This document shows, one piece after another, positions 39,769 to 47,592 of a stretch of DNA of 64,000 bases. The translations under genes were made by a program, and so were the position numbers. The stretch covers positions 2,480,001 through 2,544,000 of the forward strand of contig NZ_CP170485.1 in assembly GCF_052055585.1 (NCBI RefSeq), in the 5' to 3' direction. The stretch's first letter is position 1. Each line of letters opens with the position of its first letter. This stretch comes from Oceanicaulis sp052055585 (GTDB taxonomy: Bacteria; Pseudomonadota; Alphaproteobacteria; Caulobacterales; Maricaulaceae). The notes under the pieces were generated by a model, which had not been told where the DNA came from, searched no databases, and saw only the letters and a program-made list of their open reading frames with translations.

Positions 39769-40221
39769 ATGACAATATCTGGTGATCTGGGGGTTAATGA
39801 AATCATCAGGATGCTCGACATGTCCCCGCACCCCGAGGGCGGACACTATGTCGAGACCTGGCGCGATGGCCCCGGACCGGATGGCCGCGCCCGTTTCACC
39901 GCCATCTATTTCCTGCTGGCGGCGGACGAGGTTTCGCGCTGGCACAAGGTGGACGCCGCCGAGACCTGGCTCTGGCAAGCCGGCGCGCCGCTATCTCTGA
40001 GCTGGAGCGAGGACGCCCGCACCGCCCGCCATCAAAGGCTGGGGCCCAATCTGCGCGCTGGCGAGCGTCCGCAACAGGTCATCCCCGCCCATGCCTGGCA
40101 AACCGCGGAATCACTGGGCGCCTGGACGCTGGTCAGCTGTCTCGTTGCGCCCGGGTTTGAATTTGAAGGCTTTGAGCTGGCGCCTGAAGACTGGCGCCCC
40201 GGCCCGGACGGCGCCCCCTAG
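39769..40221 (+). CDS. DUF985 cupin protein
   Basis: A 150-aa single-domain cupin of the DUF985 (Cupin_5) family: LDMSPHPEGGHYVETWRD at the start, AIYFLLAADEVSRWHKVDAAETWLW in the middle, and VSCLVAPGFEFEGFELA at the end. These are small barrel proteins of unknown activity, perhaps sugar epimerase-like. The stop overlaps the stop region of the convergent secreted protein by four bases. Confidence 0.88.
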   Translation: MTISGDLGVNEIIRMLDMSPHPEGGHYVETWRDGPGPDGRARFTAIYFLLAADEVSRWHKVDAAETWLWQAGAPLSLSWSEDARTARHQRLGPNLRAGERPQQVIPAHAWQTAESLGAWTLVSCLVAPGFEFEGFELAPEDWRPGPDGAP

Positions 40222-40952
40222 CGGGGCGTGTGGCTTTCAAAACTGCGCCGGACAAGCGCCGAGCTTGGACGCCCGCCATACCCCAGAGCGGGCGCGATGG
40301 ACACGTCCAGAACCTGACCGTCATAGCGGACCTGCGGGGCTTCAGCCACGCCCAGACGGACCACTTCAAGATCGCGGACCGACCGGCGCGGCGCCAGATC
40401 GGCGCCCCGGCGCACCATGCGCATGGCATCGGCCATATAGGCGTTTCCCTCGGGGTCGAGCGCGGTCAGCTCCGCCAGGACTTCCTGACGTGAAATCTGC
40501 GCCAGTGCGTGCGCCATTTCCGACGCCGCCCGCTCCAGCGCTTCGCCATCCATGGGTTCGGCGGCCAGAGGCTGCGCCTGCCCCACAGGCTCGACGATCA
40601 CGCCGTCAGGACGATCGGTCGGGAAATAGGTCCAGCCGCCCAGATTGGACTGGCGCAGCAACATGCGGCCGGTATCGGTGATCCAGATTTCACCGCCGCC
40701 CGAAGCACGCACCTGATGGACCGCCAGAATCTCGTCATCGTCATCAGCGCGGATGAGCGGCATGGAGGCGGAGCGGTCAAAGGTGAAGCCGCCACGACCA
40801 TCCGCGCGCTCGAACCACAGCGAACGCTCGACGGTCTGGATTTCCTGCCCCAGCATGCGCCGGAACGGGTTGCTCTGTGCGAAGCCTTCTCCGGTTCCAA
40901 GCGCGCAAAGGCCGACGCTGAGAACAAGAAGGGCGAAAATTCCACGTTTCAT
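40218..40952 (-). CDS. Secreted protein of unknown function
   Basis: A 244-aa protein with a signal peptide ending GEGFAQ. The mature part begins SNPFRRMLGQEIQTVERSLWF. It contains FDRSASMPLIRADDDDEILAVHQ and a strand-rich segment, GGEIWITDTGRMLLRQSNLG. A helical C-terminal half follows (ALERAASEMAHALAQISRQEV). I do not recognise a family with confidence. The regular DDDDE acidic cluster could bind a cation. It is monocistronic and convergent with the cupin gene. Confidence 0.72.
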   Translation of the reverse strand: MKRGIFALLVLSVGLCALGTGEGFAQSNPFRRMLGQEIQTVERSLWFERADGRGGFTFDRSASMPLIRADDDDEILAVHQVRASGGGEIWITDTGRMLLRQSNLGGWTYFPTDRPDGVIVEPVGQAQPLAAEPMDGEALERAASEMAHALAQISRQEVLAELTALDPEGNAYMADAMRMVRRGADLAPRRSVRDLEVVRLGVAEAPQVRYDGQVLDVSIAPALGYGGRPSSALVRRSFESHTPR

Positions 40953-41032
40953 GAAAGCACAGTGTAATCCGCTTCACGGCGATTTCGAGGCGCAAGCGCG
41001 GCCTGTCTGCGGTCAGGGCCCAGCTGTGGCCC

Positions 41033-41755
41033 TCAGGTCATATACTGCCCGCCATTGGCCGTCAGCGTGGCGCCCGTAATGAAGCTGGCCTCGTCAGACG
41101 CCAGGAAGACCACGCATCGGGCGATCTCCTCAGGCTCACCCAGACGGCCGGCCGGAATGGTCGAGATGATCTGATTGCGGATCTCCTCCGGCACCGCCAT
41201 CACCATTTCGGTCGCCACATAGCCCGGGCAGATCGCATTGACGGTCACGCCCTTGCGCGCACCCTCCTGGGCGAGCGCCCTGGTGAAGCCCAGATCGCCC
41301 GCCTTGGACGCGGAATAGTTCGCCTGGGCGAACTGGCCTTTCTGACCATTGATCGAGGAAATGGTGATGACCCGGCCAAAGCCGCGATCACGCATGCCCG
41401 GCCAGACCGGGTGGGTCATGTTGAAGACGCCGTTGAGATTGGTGTCGATCACTTCGCGCCATTGCTCTGGCGTCATCTTGTGGAACGGCGCATCGCGGGT
41501 GATGCCGGCGTTATTGACCAGAATATCGACGGGGCCGAGCGCCTCTTCGACCTGCCTTATGCCTTCTGCGCATGCGTTGTAATCGGCGACTGACCATTTG
41601 AAAGCGGGGATGCCGGTTTCTTCGGTGAACTGCGCTGCGACAGAATCATTGCCGCAATAGTTCGCGCCGACGGCGTAGCCAGCATTCTTCAAGGCGACTG
41701 AAATTGCACGACCAATTCCCCGCGTTCCGCCTGTCACCAAAGCTGTCCGCCGCAT
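41033..41755 (-). CDS. phbB: Acetoacetyl-CoA reductase (3-ketoacyl-CoA reductase)
   Basis: A 240-aa short-chain dehydrogenase that reduces acetoacetyl-CoA to (R)-3-hydroxybutyryl-CoA for polyhydroxybutyrate synthesis. The NADPH motif is TGGTRGIGRA. The NNAG motif, the catalytic Ser in TISSINGQKGQFAQ, and Tyr-x-x-x-Lys in YSASKAG are all present. The full family features of PhaB (NLNGVFNMTHPV, GYVATEMVMAVPEE) follow. AGGGG precedes the ATG. A 20-bp palindrome lies 36 bases upstream and phaR is divergent. Confidence 0.93.
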   Translation of the reverse strand: MRRTALVTGGTRGIGRAISVALKNAGYAVGANYCGNDSVAAQFTEETGIPAFKWSVADYNACAEGIRQVEEALGPVDILVNNAGITRDAPFHKMTPEQWREVIDTNLNGVFNMTHPVWPGMRDRGFGRVITISSINGQKGQFAQANYSASKAGDLGFTRALAQEGARKGVTVNAICPGYVATEMVMAVPEEIRNQIISTIPAGRLGEPEEIARCVVFLASDEASFITGATLTANGGQYMT

Positions 41756-41790
41756 CTCGATTTCCCCTTTGTCCTTTGGCCCTAACTCGG

Positions 41791-41810
41791 GTTATGCTGC
41801 GCAGCATAAC
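41791..41810. promoter_or_regulatory. Perfect 20-bp palindrome, candidate PhaR operator
   Basis: GTTATGCTGCGCAGCATAAC is its own reverse complement over 20 bases. It carries CTGC and GCAG arms like the TGC-rich sites bound by PhaR in alphaproteobacteria, though without the spacer usually reported. It lies between the divergent phbB and phaR starts, 36 bases from phbB. Confidence 0.6.
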
Positions 41811-41958
41811 AATATGGCGCTCGCAGCAATCACGATGTGAGCGCCTGCCTTCGAGCCTCCGCGCCGTACTTGATTAATGACGTCGATTTGTACGCGAGTC
41901 GAGCCGGTTGTTCCGGGGAGTTCGAAGCAAGAGACAGGGATCGCAGGGAGGACAACGC

Positions 41959-42558
41959 GTGACCGAGACCAAGACGTCAGACGTCGTAATCATCAAGAAA
42001 TATGCAAACCGGCGGCTCTATGACACGTCAGCCAGCCGATATGTGACGCTCGACCATTTGCGGGAGCTGGTCCGCGAAGGGCGTGACTTCAAGGTGATCG
42101 ACGCCAAGTCAGGAGACGATCTGACGCGGGGCGTTCTGGCCCAGATCATCTTCGAGGAAGAGTCCAAGGGCGAAACTCTGCTTCCGGTCGAGTTCCTGCG
42201 ACAGCTGATCTCCTTTTACGGCGACTCCATGCAATCGATGGTGCCCAGCTATCTGCAGATGTCGATGGAGACGTTCGCCCGCCAGCATCAGGCCATGCGT
42301 GACAAGATGGCGGGCGCGATGGGCGAAGCCATGGGCGGCGGCTCGATGGCGATGCTGGAAGAGCAGGCCAAGCGCAATATGGCGATGTTCCAGCAGGCCA
42401 TGTCCATGTTCACGCCCTTCTCCACCGGCGCCTCCATGGGCGACATGCCCGGCGCGCCTTCACAGGAGCCGGCCGCCAAGACCGATGACGTGCAGGCCCT
42501 GCGCGCCGAACTCGACGCCATGCGCCAGAAGCTCGATCAGCTGGCCTCCAAGGAGTGA
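41959..42558 (+). CDS. phaR: Polyhydroxyalkanoate synthesis repressor PhaR
   Basis: A 199-aa regulator. The N-terminal PHB accumulation domain is unmistakable (IKKYANRRLYDTSASRYVTL, then LREGRDFKVIDAKSGDDLTR-like stretches). The C-terminal part is Met- and Gln-rich and phasin-like (ETFARQHQAMRDKMAGAMG). PhaR binds PHB and, when PHB is absent, represses phasin and its own gene. The GTG start at 41959 follows AGGGAGG by seven bases. The frame upstream to 41908 is disregarded. It is divergent from phbB across a palindrome. Confidence 0.93.
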   Translation: MTETKTSDVVIIKKYANRRLYDTSASRYVTLDHLRELVREGRDFKVIDAKSGDDLTRGVLAQIIFEEESKGETLLPVEFLRQLISFYGDSMQSMVPSYLQMSMETFARQHQAMRDKMAGAMGEAMGGGSMAMLEEQAKRNMAMFQQAMSMFTPFSTGASMGDMPGAPSQEPAAKTDDVQALRAELDAMRQKLDQLASKE

Positions 42559-42586
42559 CGCGTGCCGTTCTGAACCACCATCACGG

Positions 42587-42601
42587 TTAATGGTGCGTTT
42601 A
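42587..42601. promoter_or_regulatory. CtrA-like half-site pair TTAA-N7-TTTA
   Basis: TTAA-TGGTGCG-TTTA differs by one base from the TTAA-N7-TTAA consensus of the Caulobacterales cell-cycle regulator CtrA. A direct repeat of GCGTTTA/GCGTTAA 21 bases apart and the inverted arms GTTTA/TAAAC follow. It lies about 50 bases before the micro-gene pair. The organism is inferred, so this remains a candidate. Confidence 0.35.
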
Positions 42602-42652
42602 GAGACGTAAACGAAGCGTTAAACCTGGCCTGGACCTTGCTCGGTTCAGGCC

Positions 42653-43000
42653 ATGTTTGTTTCTGGCTCCAATTCTCCGCGCCGTCTGGCGCTGCCCGCC
42701 CCGGCCTCATCCCGGACGGTTCAGGCGCAACCGGCGCACCGCTCCGAGGACCGGCGCGATGAGCGTCGCGCGTCCGCCCAGACCGATCGCCGCGGCCGTC
42801 GCCGGACCGACCAGACCGCTGAACCGGCCATCGACCGCGCCACCAGCGCCTCCGGCGTTCAGGTTCAGGCAGACTTTCCCAATCCGCGCCGCGGCCTGCG
42901 CGCAGACGCCAGCGAACGCGCCCGCTATGCCCGCGCCTATGACAGCGCCCAGGCGCTGAGCCAGCCCGCCCCCGGTCGCTCCTGGGAGCGTTCGGCATGA
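42653..43000 (+). CDS. Small Arg/Ala-rich hypothetical protein
   Basis: A 115-aa basic protein without membrane segments, rich in Arg, Ala, Pro and Gln (SEDRRDERRASAQTDRRGRR). It is intrinsically disordered by composition. The C-terminal part (ERARYARAYDSAQALSQ) could form one helix. I recognise no domain. Its ATG overlaps nothing, but its stop region overlaps the ATG of the next micro-gene by four bases (ATGA at 42997). That argues for a real, translated gene rather than a chance frame. Confidence 0.55.
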   Translation: MFVSGSNSPRRLALPAPASSRTVQAQPAHRSEDRRDERRASAQTDRRGRRRTDQTAEPAIDRATSASGVQVQADFPNPRRGLRADASERARYARAYDSAQALSQPAPGRSWERSA

Positions 43001-43092
43001 GCGCGCTGTTCACGCTTGAGAACATCCAGCACCGCTTCAGCCCGGTCTGGGACGGTGTCTGGGTTCTGGCGTTCCTGTTCGTGATGATCTGA
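42997..43092 (+). CDS. 31-aa micro-protein with hydrophobic end
   Basis: A short open frame encodes 31 residues: a polar helix (MSALFTLENIQHRFSPVW) followed by a hydrophobic stretch (DGVWVLAFLFVMI). It starts inside the ATGA overlap with the 115-aa gene, so it would be translated by coupling. A C-terminal membrane-inserting segment is likely. No family is recognised. It is too short for most automatic annotation. The support is the overlap, the sensible peptide and its position. Confidence 0.5.
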   Translation: MSALFTLENIQHRFSPVWDGVWVLAFLFVMI

Positions 43093-43102
43093 GACGCACC
43101 GA

Positions 43103-43711
43103 CTAGTGGGCAGGTCCCTGCCGCAATGCGAGCACGTCCTGCGCCTTGCGGTTCGCCAGCCAGGCGGTGGTTATGGATCCGCCCGTCTGATGGGCCTCGA
43201 TCCGGATTGCGGTGATATCCGCCTGCAGATTAACAGCCAGCTGCGCCGGATCGTGATCCGTCGACAGCTCCCCCGCCTGCTGCGCCTTGCGAAAACACGC
43301 CTCGAACGCCTCACGCATATTCAGAAGATAGGCTTGCGCCCGGTCACGCAGCTCAGGCTCGTCCTCGGTCGCATCCAGCGCCGTTTTGACCAGCATGCAG
43401 ACCCGCACGGGCGTCTCACTGGCCAGATGCTCCTTGCCAAACGCGCGGACAAATCCCGCCAGCGCCTCCAGCACGGAGTTGGACGCCTCAAGACGCGCCG
43501 TCAGATCGTTCACCGTCTCGTCGAAATACCGCTCCAGACAGGTCAGATAGAGCGCGTGTTTGCTTTGAAAGGCCGCATAGATGCTGCCCGGCTTCATGTG
43601 CAAGGCCACCTCGAGATCCTTGAGCGAGGTCGCGTGATAGCCCTTGCGCCAGAACAGATCCTGAGCGGCTTTCAACGCTTCATCGCGATCATACGGTTTG
43701 GCTCGTTGCAT
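43103..43711 (-). CDS. TetR family regulator (YcdC-like C-terminus)
   Basis: A 202-aa repressor. The HTH is YDRDEALKAAQDLFWRKGYHATSLKDLEVALHMKPG with SIYAAFQSKHALY, followed by a large ligand pocket domain. It is divergent from the CMD/AhpD-like gene, with two operator copies in the gap. It therefore most probably represses that gene and itself in response to a reactive electrophile or oxidant. Confidence 0.9.
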   Translation of the reverse strand: MQRAKPYDRDEALKAAQDLFWRKGYHATSLKDLEVALHMKPGSIYAAFQSKHALYLTCLERYFDETVNDLTARLEASNSVLEALAGFVRAFGKEHLASETPVRVCMLVKTALDATEDEPELRDRAQAYLLNMREAFEACFRKAQQAGELSTDHDPAQLAVNLQADITAIRIEAHQTGGSITTAWLANRKAQDVLALRQGPAH

Positions 43712-43772
43712 ACGGGCGCCCCTTCTTTTGCAGGGAGTCTATTACGGGATAGCCCTCACAGCCTAGCTCACA

Positions 43773-43813
43773 TTTGAGTGATTGCTCAAATTATTTATTG
43801 AGTGATCACTCAA
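43773..43813. promoter_or_regulatory. Paired TetR operators
   Basis: TTTGAGTGATTGCTCAAA (43773-43790) is a near-perfect palindrome. TTGAGTGATCACTCAA (43798-43813) is perfect. Their centres are 24 bases apart, about two helical turns, which suits cooperative binding of two TetR dimers. They lie between the divergent TetR and CMD-family genes. Confidence 0.7.
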
Positions 43814-43868
43814 AGACCCCTAGCTCTCGCCTGCCCGACAAGCCCGGGCCAAGCGAAAGGATCCCGCC

Positions 43869-44423
43869 ATGACCGCGTTCACCCTGCACACCGCCGAGAC
43901 GGCGCCTGAAGCCGCCAAGCCGCTTCTGGAGAACTCCCTGAAAGCCTTCGGCATGGTGCCGGGCCTTCACGCCGTGATGGCGGAATCTCCGGAACTGCTG
44001 GACGCCTATCAGCGCGTGCACACCCTGTTTCAGAACACCAGCTTCAACGCCGAAGAGCTGACCGTGGTCTGGCAGACGATCAATGTCGAAAACCAGTGCC
44101 ATTATTGCGTGCCGGCCCACTCCTTCATCGCCAAGTCGATGAAGGTGGACGACGCCATCAACGAAGCCCTGCGCAATGAAACGCCGCTGCCGGATGCCCG
44201 TCTGGAAGCGCTGCGCACCTTCACGCTGAAGCTGATCCGCCAGCATGGCGTGATGTCTGACGCAGACTTGCAGGATTTCTATGATGCGGGCTTCACCCGG
44301 CGCAATGTGCTCGAAGTGATCCTGGGCTACAGCCAGAAGGTCATGTCCAACTTCACCAACCATGTCGCCCACACCCCGGTGGACGCGCCGTTCGCGGCCT
44401 TCGCCTGGACGCCCAAGGACTAA
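43869..44423 (+). CDS. Carboxymuconolactone decarboxylase-family (AhpD-like) protein
   Basis: A 184-aa helical protein of the CMD/AhpD superfamily. The redox motif NVENQCHYCVPAHS is a variant of EExxCxxCxxxH, with Cys-x-x-Cys and the following His. AhpD-like enzymes reduce peroxiredoxins or degrade peroxides. An AAAGGA site precedes the ATG. The divergent TetR gene and its paired operators suggest induction by an electrophile or peroxide. A strong terminator follows. Confidence 0.87.
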   Translation: MTAFTLHTAETAPEAAKPLLENSLKAFGMVPGLHAVMAESPELLDAYQRVHTLFQNTSFNAEELTVVWQTINVENQCHYCVPAHSFIAKSMKVDDAINEALRNETPLPDARLEALRTFTLKLIRQHGVMSDADLQDFYDAGFTRRNVLEVILGYSQKVMSNFTNHVAHTPVDAPFAAFAWTPKD

Positions 44424-44446
44424 ATCCTGCACCAGGACGGAAACGA

Positions 44447-44477
44447 AAACGGCCGGCTCGAACTTCGAGCCGGCCGT
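44447..44477 (+). terminator. Bidirectional terminator
   Basis: A strong hairpin stem AAACGGCCGGCTCGAA / TTCGAGCCGGCCGTTT with a T-rich tail lies 24 bases after the CMD-family gene. It also lies 25 bases after the end of the convergent membrane protein gene, which it can terminate too. Confidence 0.88.
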
Positions 44478-44501
44478 TTGTTTGCGTCGAGGACGAAGGG
44501 T

Positions 44502-44990
44502 CTAGCCCGCGCCGAGGTCGCGGCGGGCCGAGATCGCGGTCACGGTGAAACCGGCCACAACATCCAGCAGCGCCATTACGATCAGAAGGAAGAAGGTGGA
44601 GGTCGCAAAGACCGGCACCAGCAAGAAGAGCAGGATGCCCACCAGCAGGGTCGCCATGGACAGACCGTGATTGAGCAGGGACGACGTGCCCGAGCTGGCC
44701 GAACCGATCATCTCGATGAACAGCATGACCAGAGCCAGCGTCAGGATGAGGTCGGCTGCAGACACCGCCCATTCGCCGCTGGGCAGGCCCAGGGTGAACA
44801 GGGCGTTGGTCAGCATGGACGCGCCTTCAGCGCCGAAGAAGGCGTCGCTGTAGGCCACCAGGGCGTAGACCGCCATGGGAATGAGCAATTTCGGAAAAAT
44901 CGTGAACATGTTGAGCCCCCCGCTCTGTTGAACCTGCGCTTCAGAGCTGGCGAGCCCCACAGCAACACCTGAACCCGTAGAATCGACCAT
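44502..44990 (-). CDS. Uncharacterised membrane protein, 162 aa
   Basis: A protein with four to five hydrophobic segments (LLIPMAVYALVAYSDAFFG, ILTLALVMLFIEMIG, LLVGILLFLLVPVFATSTFF, LLIVMALLDVVAGFTVT) and a polar N-terminal leader. I do not recognise a family. AGGAG seven bases before the ATG at 44990 supports the start. It lies beside glycosyltransferase genes on the same strand but across a 60-base gap. A role in envelope biogenesis is only a guess from neighbours. Confidence 0.7.
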   Translation of the reverse strand: MVDSTGSGVAVGLASSEAQVQQSGGLNMFTIFPKLLIPMAVYALVAYSDAFFGAEGASMLTNALFTLGLPSGEWAVSAADLILTLALVMLFIEMIGSASSGTSSLLNHGLSMATLLVGILLFLLVPVFATSTFFLLIVMALLDVVAGFTVTAISARRDLGAG

Positions 44991-45049
44991 GACCGGTCTC
45001 CTATCCCCGTCGCCCGTCCACTACCGGCGCCGGTCAGGACCGGAGCCTT

Positions 45050-45778
45050 CTAGATCTCGTCCCAGCCGCCGGGCTGACGCGCACGGCTGTTGAGCCACAT
45101 TATACCTAACATATCGCTCAAAGAGGCGAAAAGGCGACCCAGATTGGTATATTTCGATTGTCCCGCGACGCGTGACCTGTGGCCCACATCCCGGAACTCC
45201 ACGTGAAAGCCTTCGCGCTTCATGAGGGCGGGGAGGAAACGATGCTGGTGATCAAAGAAGGGCAGAAGCAAATAAGCCTCACGGCGGAAGGCCTTGAGAC
45301 CGCAGCCGGTATCATCGGCGTCGTCATTGAGCAGCGCCTTGCGCACGCCATTGCCGATGCGAGACGCCGTCTTCTTCCATTCGCTGTCCTGGCGACCGAC
45401 CCGGCGGCCCGCCACCATGCCGGTAGTTTCCGGCTCGGCCATCAGCGCGTCCACAAGCGTGGGGATGTCCGCCGGCGGGTTCTGGCCATCGCCATCCAGC
45501 ATGCACACGATCGGCGCCCTGGAGGCCAGAACGCCAGTGCGGATGGCGCGCGACTGGCCGGCATTCTTGTGATGGGCGACGATGCGCAGGGTCGGAATGG
45601 CGTCCTTGGCCGCGATCAGCTCGGACAGGGTGCCGTCCGTACTGGCGTCATTGATGATCACGATCTCGTGCGAGCGATCCTTGAGAACGCCATAAATCTC
45701 TTCCACAAGGCGCGCGGCATTGCCCGCCTCATTGTGCATGGGGGCGATAATGCTCAGCTCTGGGCGGGGATCAGTCAT
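45050..45778 (-). CDS. Family 2 glycosyltransferase (DPM1/ArnC-like)
   Basis: A 242-aa GT-A enzyme: LSIIAPMHNEAGNAARLVEE, INDASTDGT and the metal-binding DGDGQNPP, with no membrane domain. This group transfers a sugar from a nucleotide donor to a polyprenyl phosphate. The neighbouring, divergently transcribed GT39-type gene encodes a membrane transferase of the kind that uses such a lipid-linked donor. Together they resemble an ArnC/ArnT-like module. The sugar is unknown. Confidence 0.9.
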   Translation of the reverse strand: MTDPRPELSIIAPMHNEAGNAARLVEEIYGVLKDRSHEIVIINDASTDGTLSELIAAKDAIPTLRIVAHHKNAGQSRAIRTGVLASRAPIVCMLDGDGQNPPADIPTLVDALMAEPETTGMVAGRRVGRQDSEWKKTASRIGNGVRKALLNDDADDTGCGLKAFRREAYLLLPFFDHQHRFLPALMKREGFHVEFRDVGHRSRVAGQSKYTNLGRLFASLSDMLGIMWLNSRARQPGGWDEI

Positions 45779-45888
45779 GAAACGCTTCGTCTTGGACGGA
45801 CTTGCTTGAAGAATATCTCGCCGCGTTTCATACCGATTATTGAGACAGACGCACGACCTTTTTCTGTTTTCCTGTCTGCGGGCCGTTC

Positions 45889-47592
45889 ATGTCGTTGCAA
45901 GACCGCCTGATAAACACCGAACGGGCCAGCCTGTTCATCGCCCTGCTGGCGCTCCTTGCGAGCCTTGCGGGCGTGTTCACCCTGCCCGTGCTCGACCGCG
46001 ATGAAGCGCGCTTTGCGCAAGCCAGCGCGCAAATGGTCGAGACCGGCGATTTTGTGGACATCCGCTTCCAGGATCAGCCCCGCCACAAAAAGCCCATCGG
46101 CATCTACTGGCTGCAGAGCCTGACCGTCGCCGTCACCACCGGACCCGAAGCGCGTGAGATCTGGACCTATCGTCTGCCCTCAGTGCTCGGGGCCGTGCTG
46201 GCGGCGTTGAGCGCGTTCTGGATCGGGCGACGGCTCTATGATCATCGCACGGGCGTGTTCGCCGGCGCGCTGGTCTCGGTGACGCTGCTGCTCGCCAGCG
46301 AGGGCGGCATCGCCAAGACCGACGCCATGCTGGCGGCCATGACCGGGCTGAGCGTGCTGTCGCTGGTGGAGGTCTGGCTGGCGGAAACGCCCGGCAAACG
46401 CCGCAAATGGGCGGTGCTGATGTGGGTGTTCGTGGCGCTCGCCGCCCTCATCAAGGGCCCGGTGGCCCCGCTCATGATGGGCCTGGCTGTGCTGGCGCTT
46501 TGCGCCATCGAACGGCGCGTGATCTGGCTGAAGGTGTTCTTCTACTGGCCCGGCCCGCTGCTGGCGGCCCTGATCATCCTGCCCTGGCTGATTGGCGTTC
46601 AGATCGTGTCAGGCGGAACCTTCCTGTCCGAAGCGCTCGGCGGAGACATGGCCCCCAAGGTCACGTCCGGTCATGAAGGCCATGGCGCGCCGCCGGGCAG
46701 TCACCTGCTGCTGCTGCCCATCCTATTTCTGCCCGCCATAGTCAGCCTGCCCGCCGGGATTGCGAGCCTGATCAAGGACTGGCGTGAACAAACGCCCGAC
46801 GCTCAGGCGGCGCGCCTGCTGGTCGCCTTCATTGCGCCCGCCTGGCTCCTGATCGAGCTCATGCCAACCAAGCTGCCGCACTATTCCTTGCCGATCTATC
46901 CCGCCCTCGCCGTGGTCGCCGGGCTGGGCTTTGTGCGCTGGGGCCGGGTGGAACGCCGTTGGCGCTTGCTTGGACTGGGTCTTCTGACGCTGGGCGGTCT
47001 TCTGGCGGCAGGCGTGCTGATCGCTCTTGGCGTCCGCTTTCACGGCGCGCTCTGGGCGGCCTATCTCGTAACCGGAATCATGCTGGTCTGCGGGCTGGCC
47101 GCGACCTTCGCGCTCTATATGCGGCGCTATGATCTGGCCTTGATCGGGCTGGTCGTGATGGGCTTGAGCTGGCACGGGCTGGGTCGGGGCGTGGTCGCTC
47201 CTTCCGCCACACTCCTGTTTCCGTCCGGACAAGCGGTCGAGCACGTTGTCGATCTGCGTGAGCTGGTTCCGGACGCCCCGCTCATTTCAACCTATACCGA
47301 GCCCAGCTTTGTCTTCCTGACACATGGGGACGTGATCCTGCGTGATGCGGACGAGATCACTGCGGAACTCGCGAGCGGGGACCTCGATTTCTACTCCCCG
47401 CGACTTTACGTGTTTGACCTCAGCCGCTGGAGCGATCAGGCGGCCCATATGCTTCGTCCGATGATACAGCGCGCCTGCGCGGTGCGGCTGGTGGACGGGT
47501 TCAACTATTCACGCGGCGAGGGCACGGTTTTGCTGATCGCCGCGACCGGCTGCAGCCCTGCTGACGCCGAGCCTTCAGGGAGTACGCCATGA
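45889..47592 (+). CDS. Membrane glycosyltransferase, GT39/ArnT-like
   Basis: A 567-aa protein with about ten membrane segments. The N-terminal loop LDRDEARFAQASAQM carries the acidic pair of PMT/ArnT enzymes, followed by HKKPIGIYWLQ. It would transfer a sugar from undecaprenyl phosphate to a periplasmic target such as lipid A or a glycan. The C-terminal part is a periplasmic domain. It is divergent from the family 2 glycosyltransferase gene, and its stop overlaps mvaB by four bases. Confidence 0.88.
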   Translation: MSLQDRLINTERASLFIALLALLASLAGVFTLPVLDRDEARFAQASAQMVETGDFVDIRFQDQPRHKKPIGIYWLQSLTVAVTTGPEAREIWTYRLPSVLGAVLAALSAFWIGRRLYDHRTGVFAGALVSVTLLLASEGGIAKTDAMLAAMTGLSVLSLVEVWLAETPGKRRKWAVLMWVFVALAALIKGPVAPLMMGLAVLALCAIERRVIWLKVFFYWPGPLLAALIILPWLIGVQIVSGGTFLSEALGGDMAPKVTSGHEGHGAPPGSHLLLLPILFLPAIVSLPAGIASLIKDWREQTPDAQAARLLVAFIAPAWLLIELMPTKLPHYSLPIYPALAVVAGLGFVRWGRVERRWRLLGLGLLTLGGLLAAGVLIALGVRFHGALWAAYLVTGIMLVCGLAATFALYMRRYDLALIGLVVMGLSWHGLGRGVVAPSATLLFPSGQAVEHVVDLRELVPDAPLISTYTEPSFVFLTHGDVILRDADEITAELASGDLDFYSPRLYVFDLSRWSDQAAHMLRPMIQRACAVRLVDGFNYSRGEGTVLLIAATGCSPADAEPSGSTP

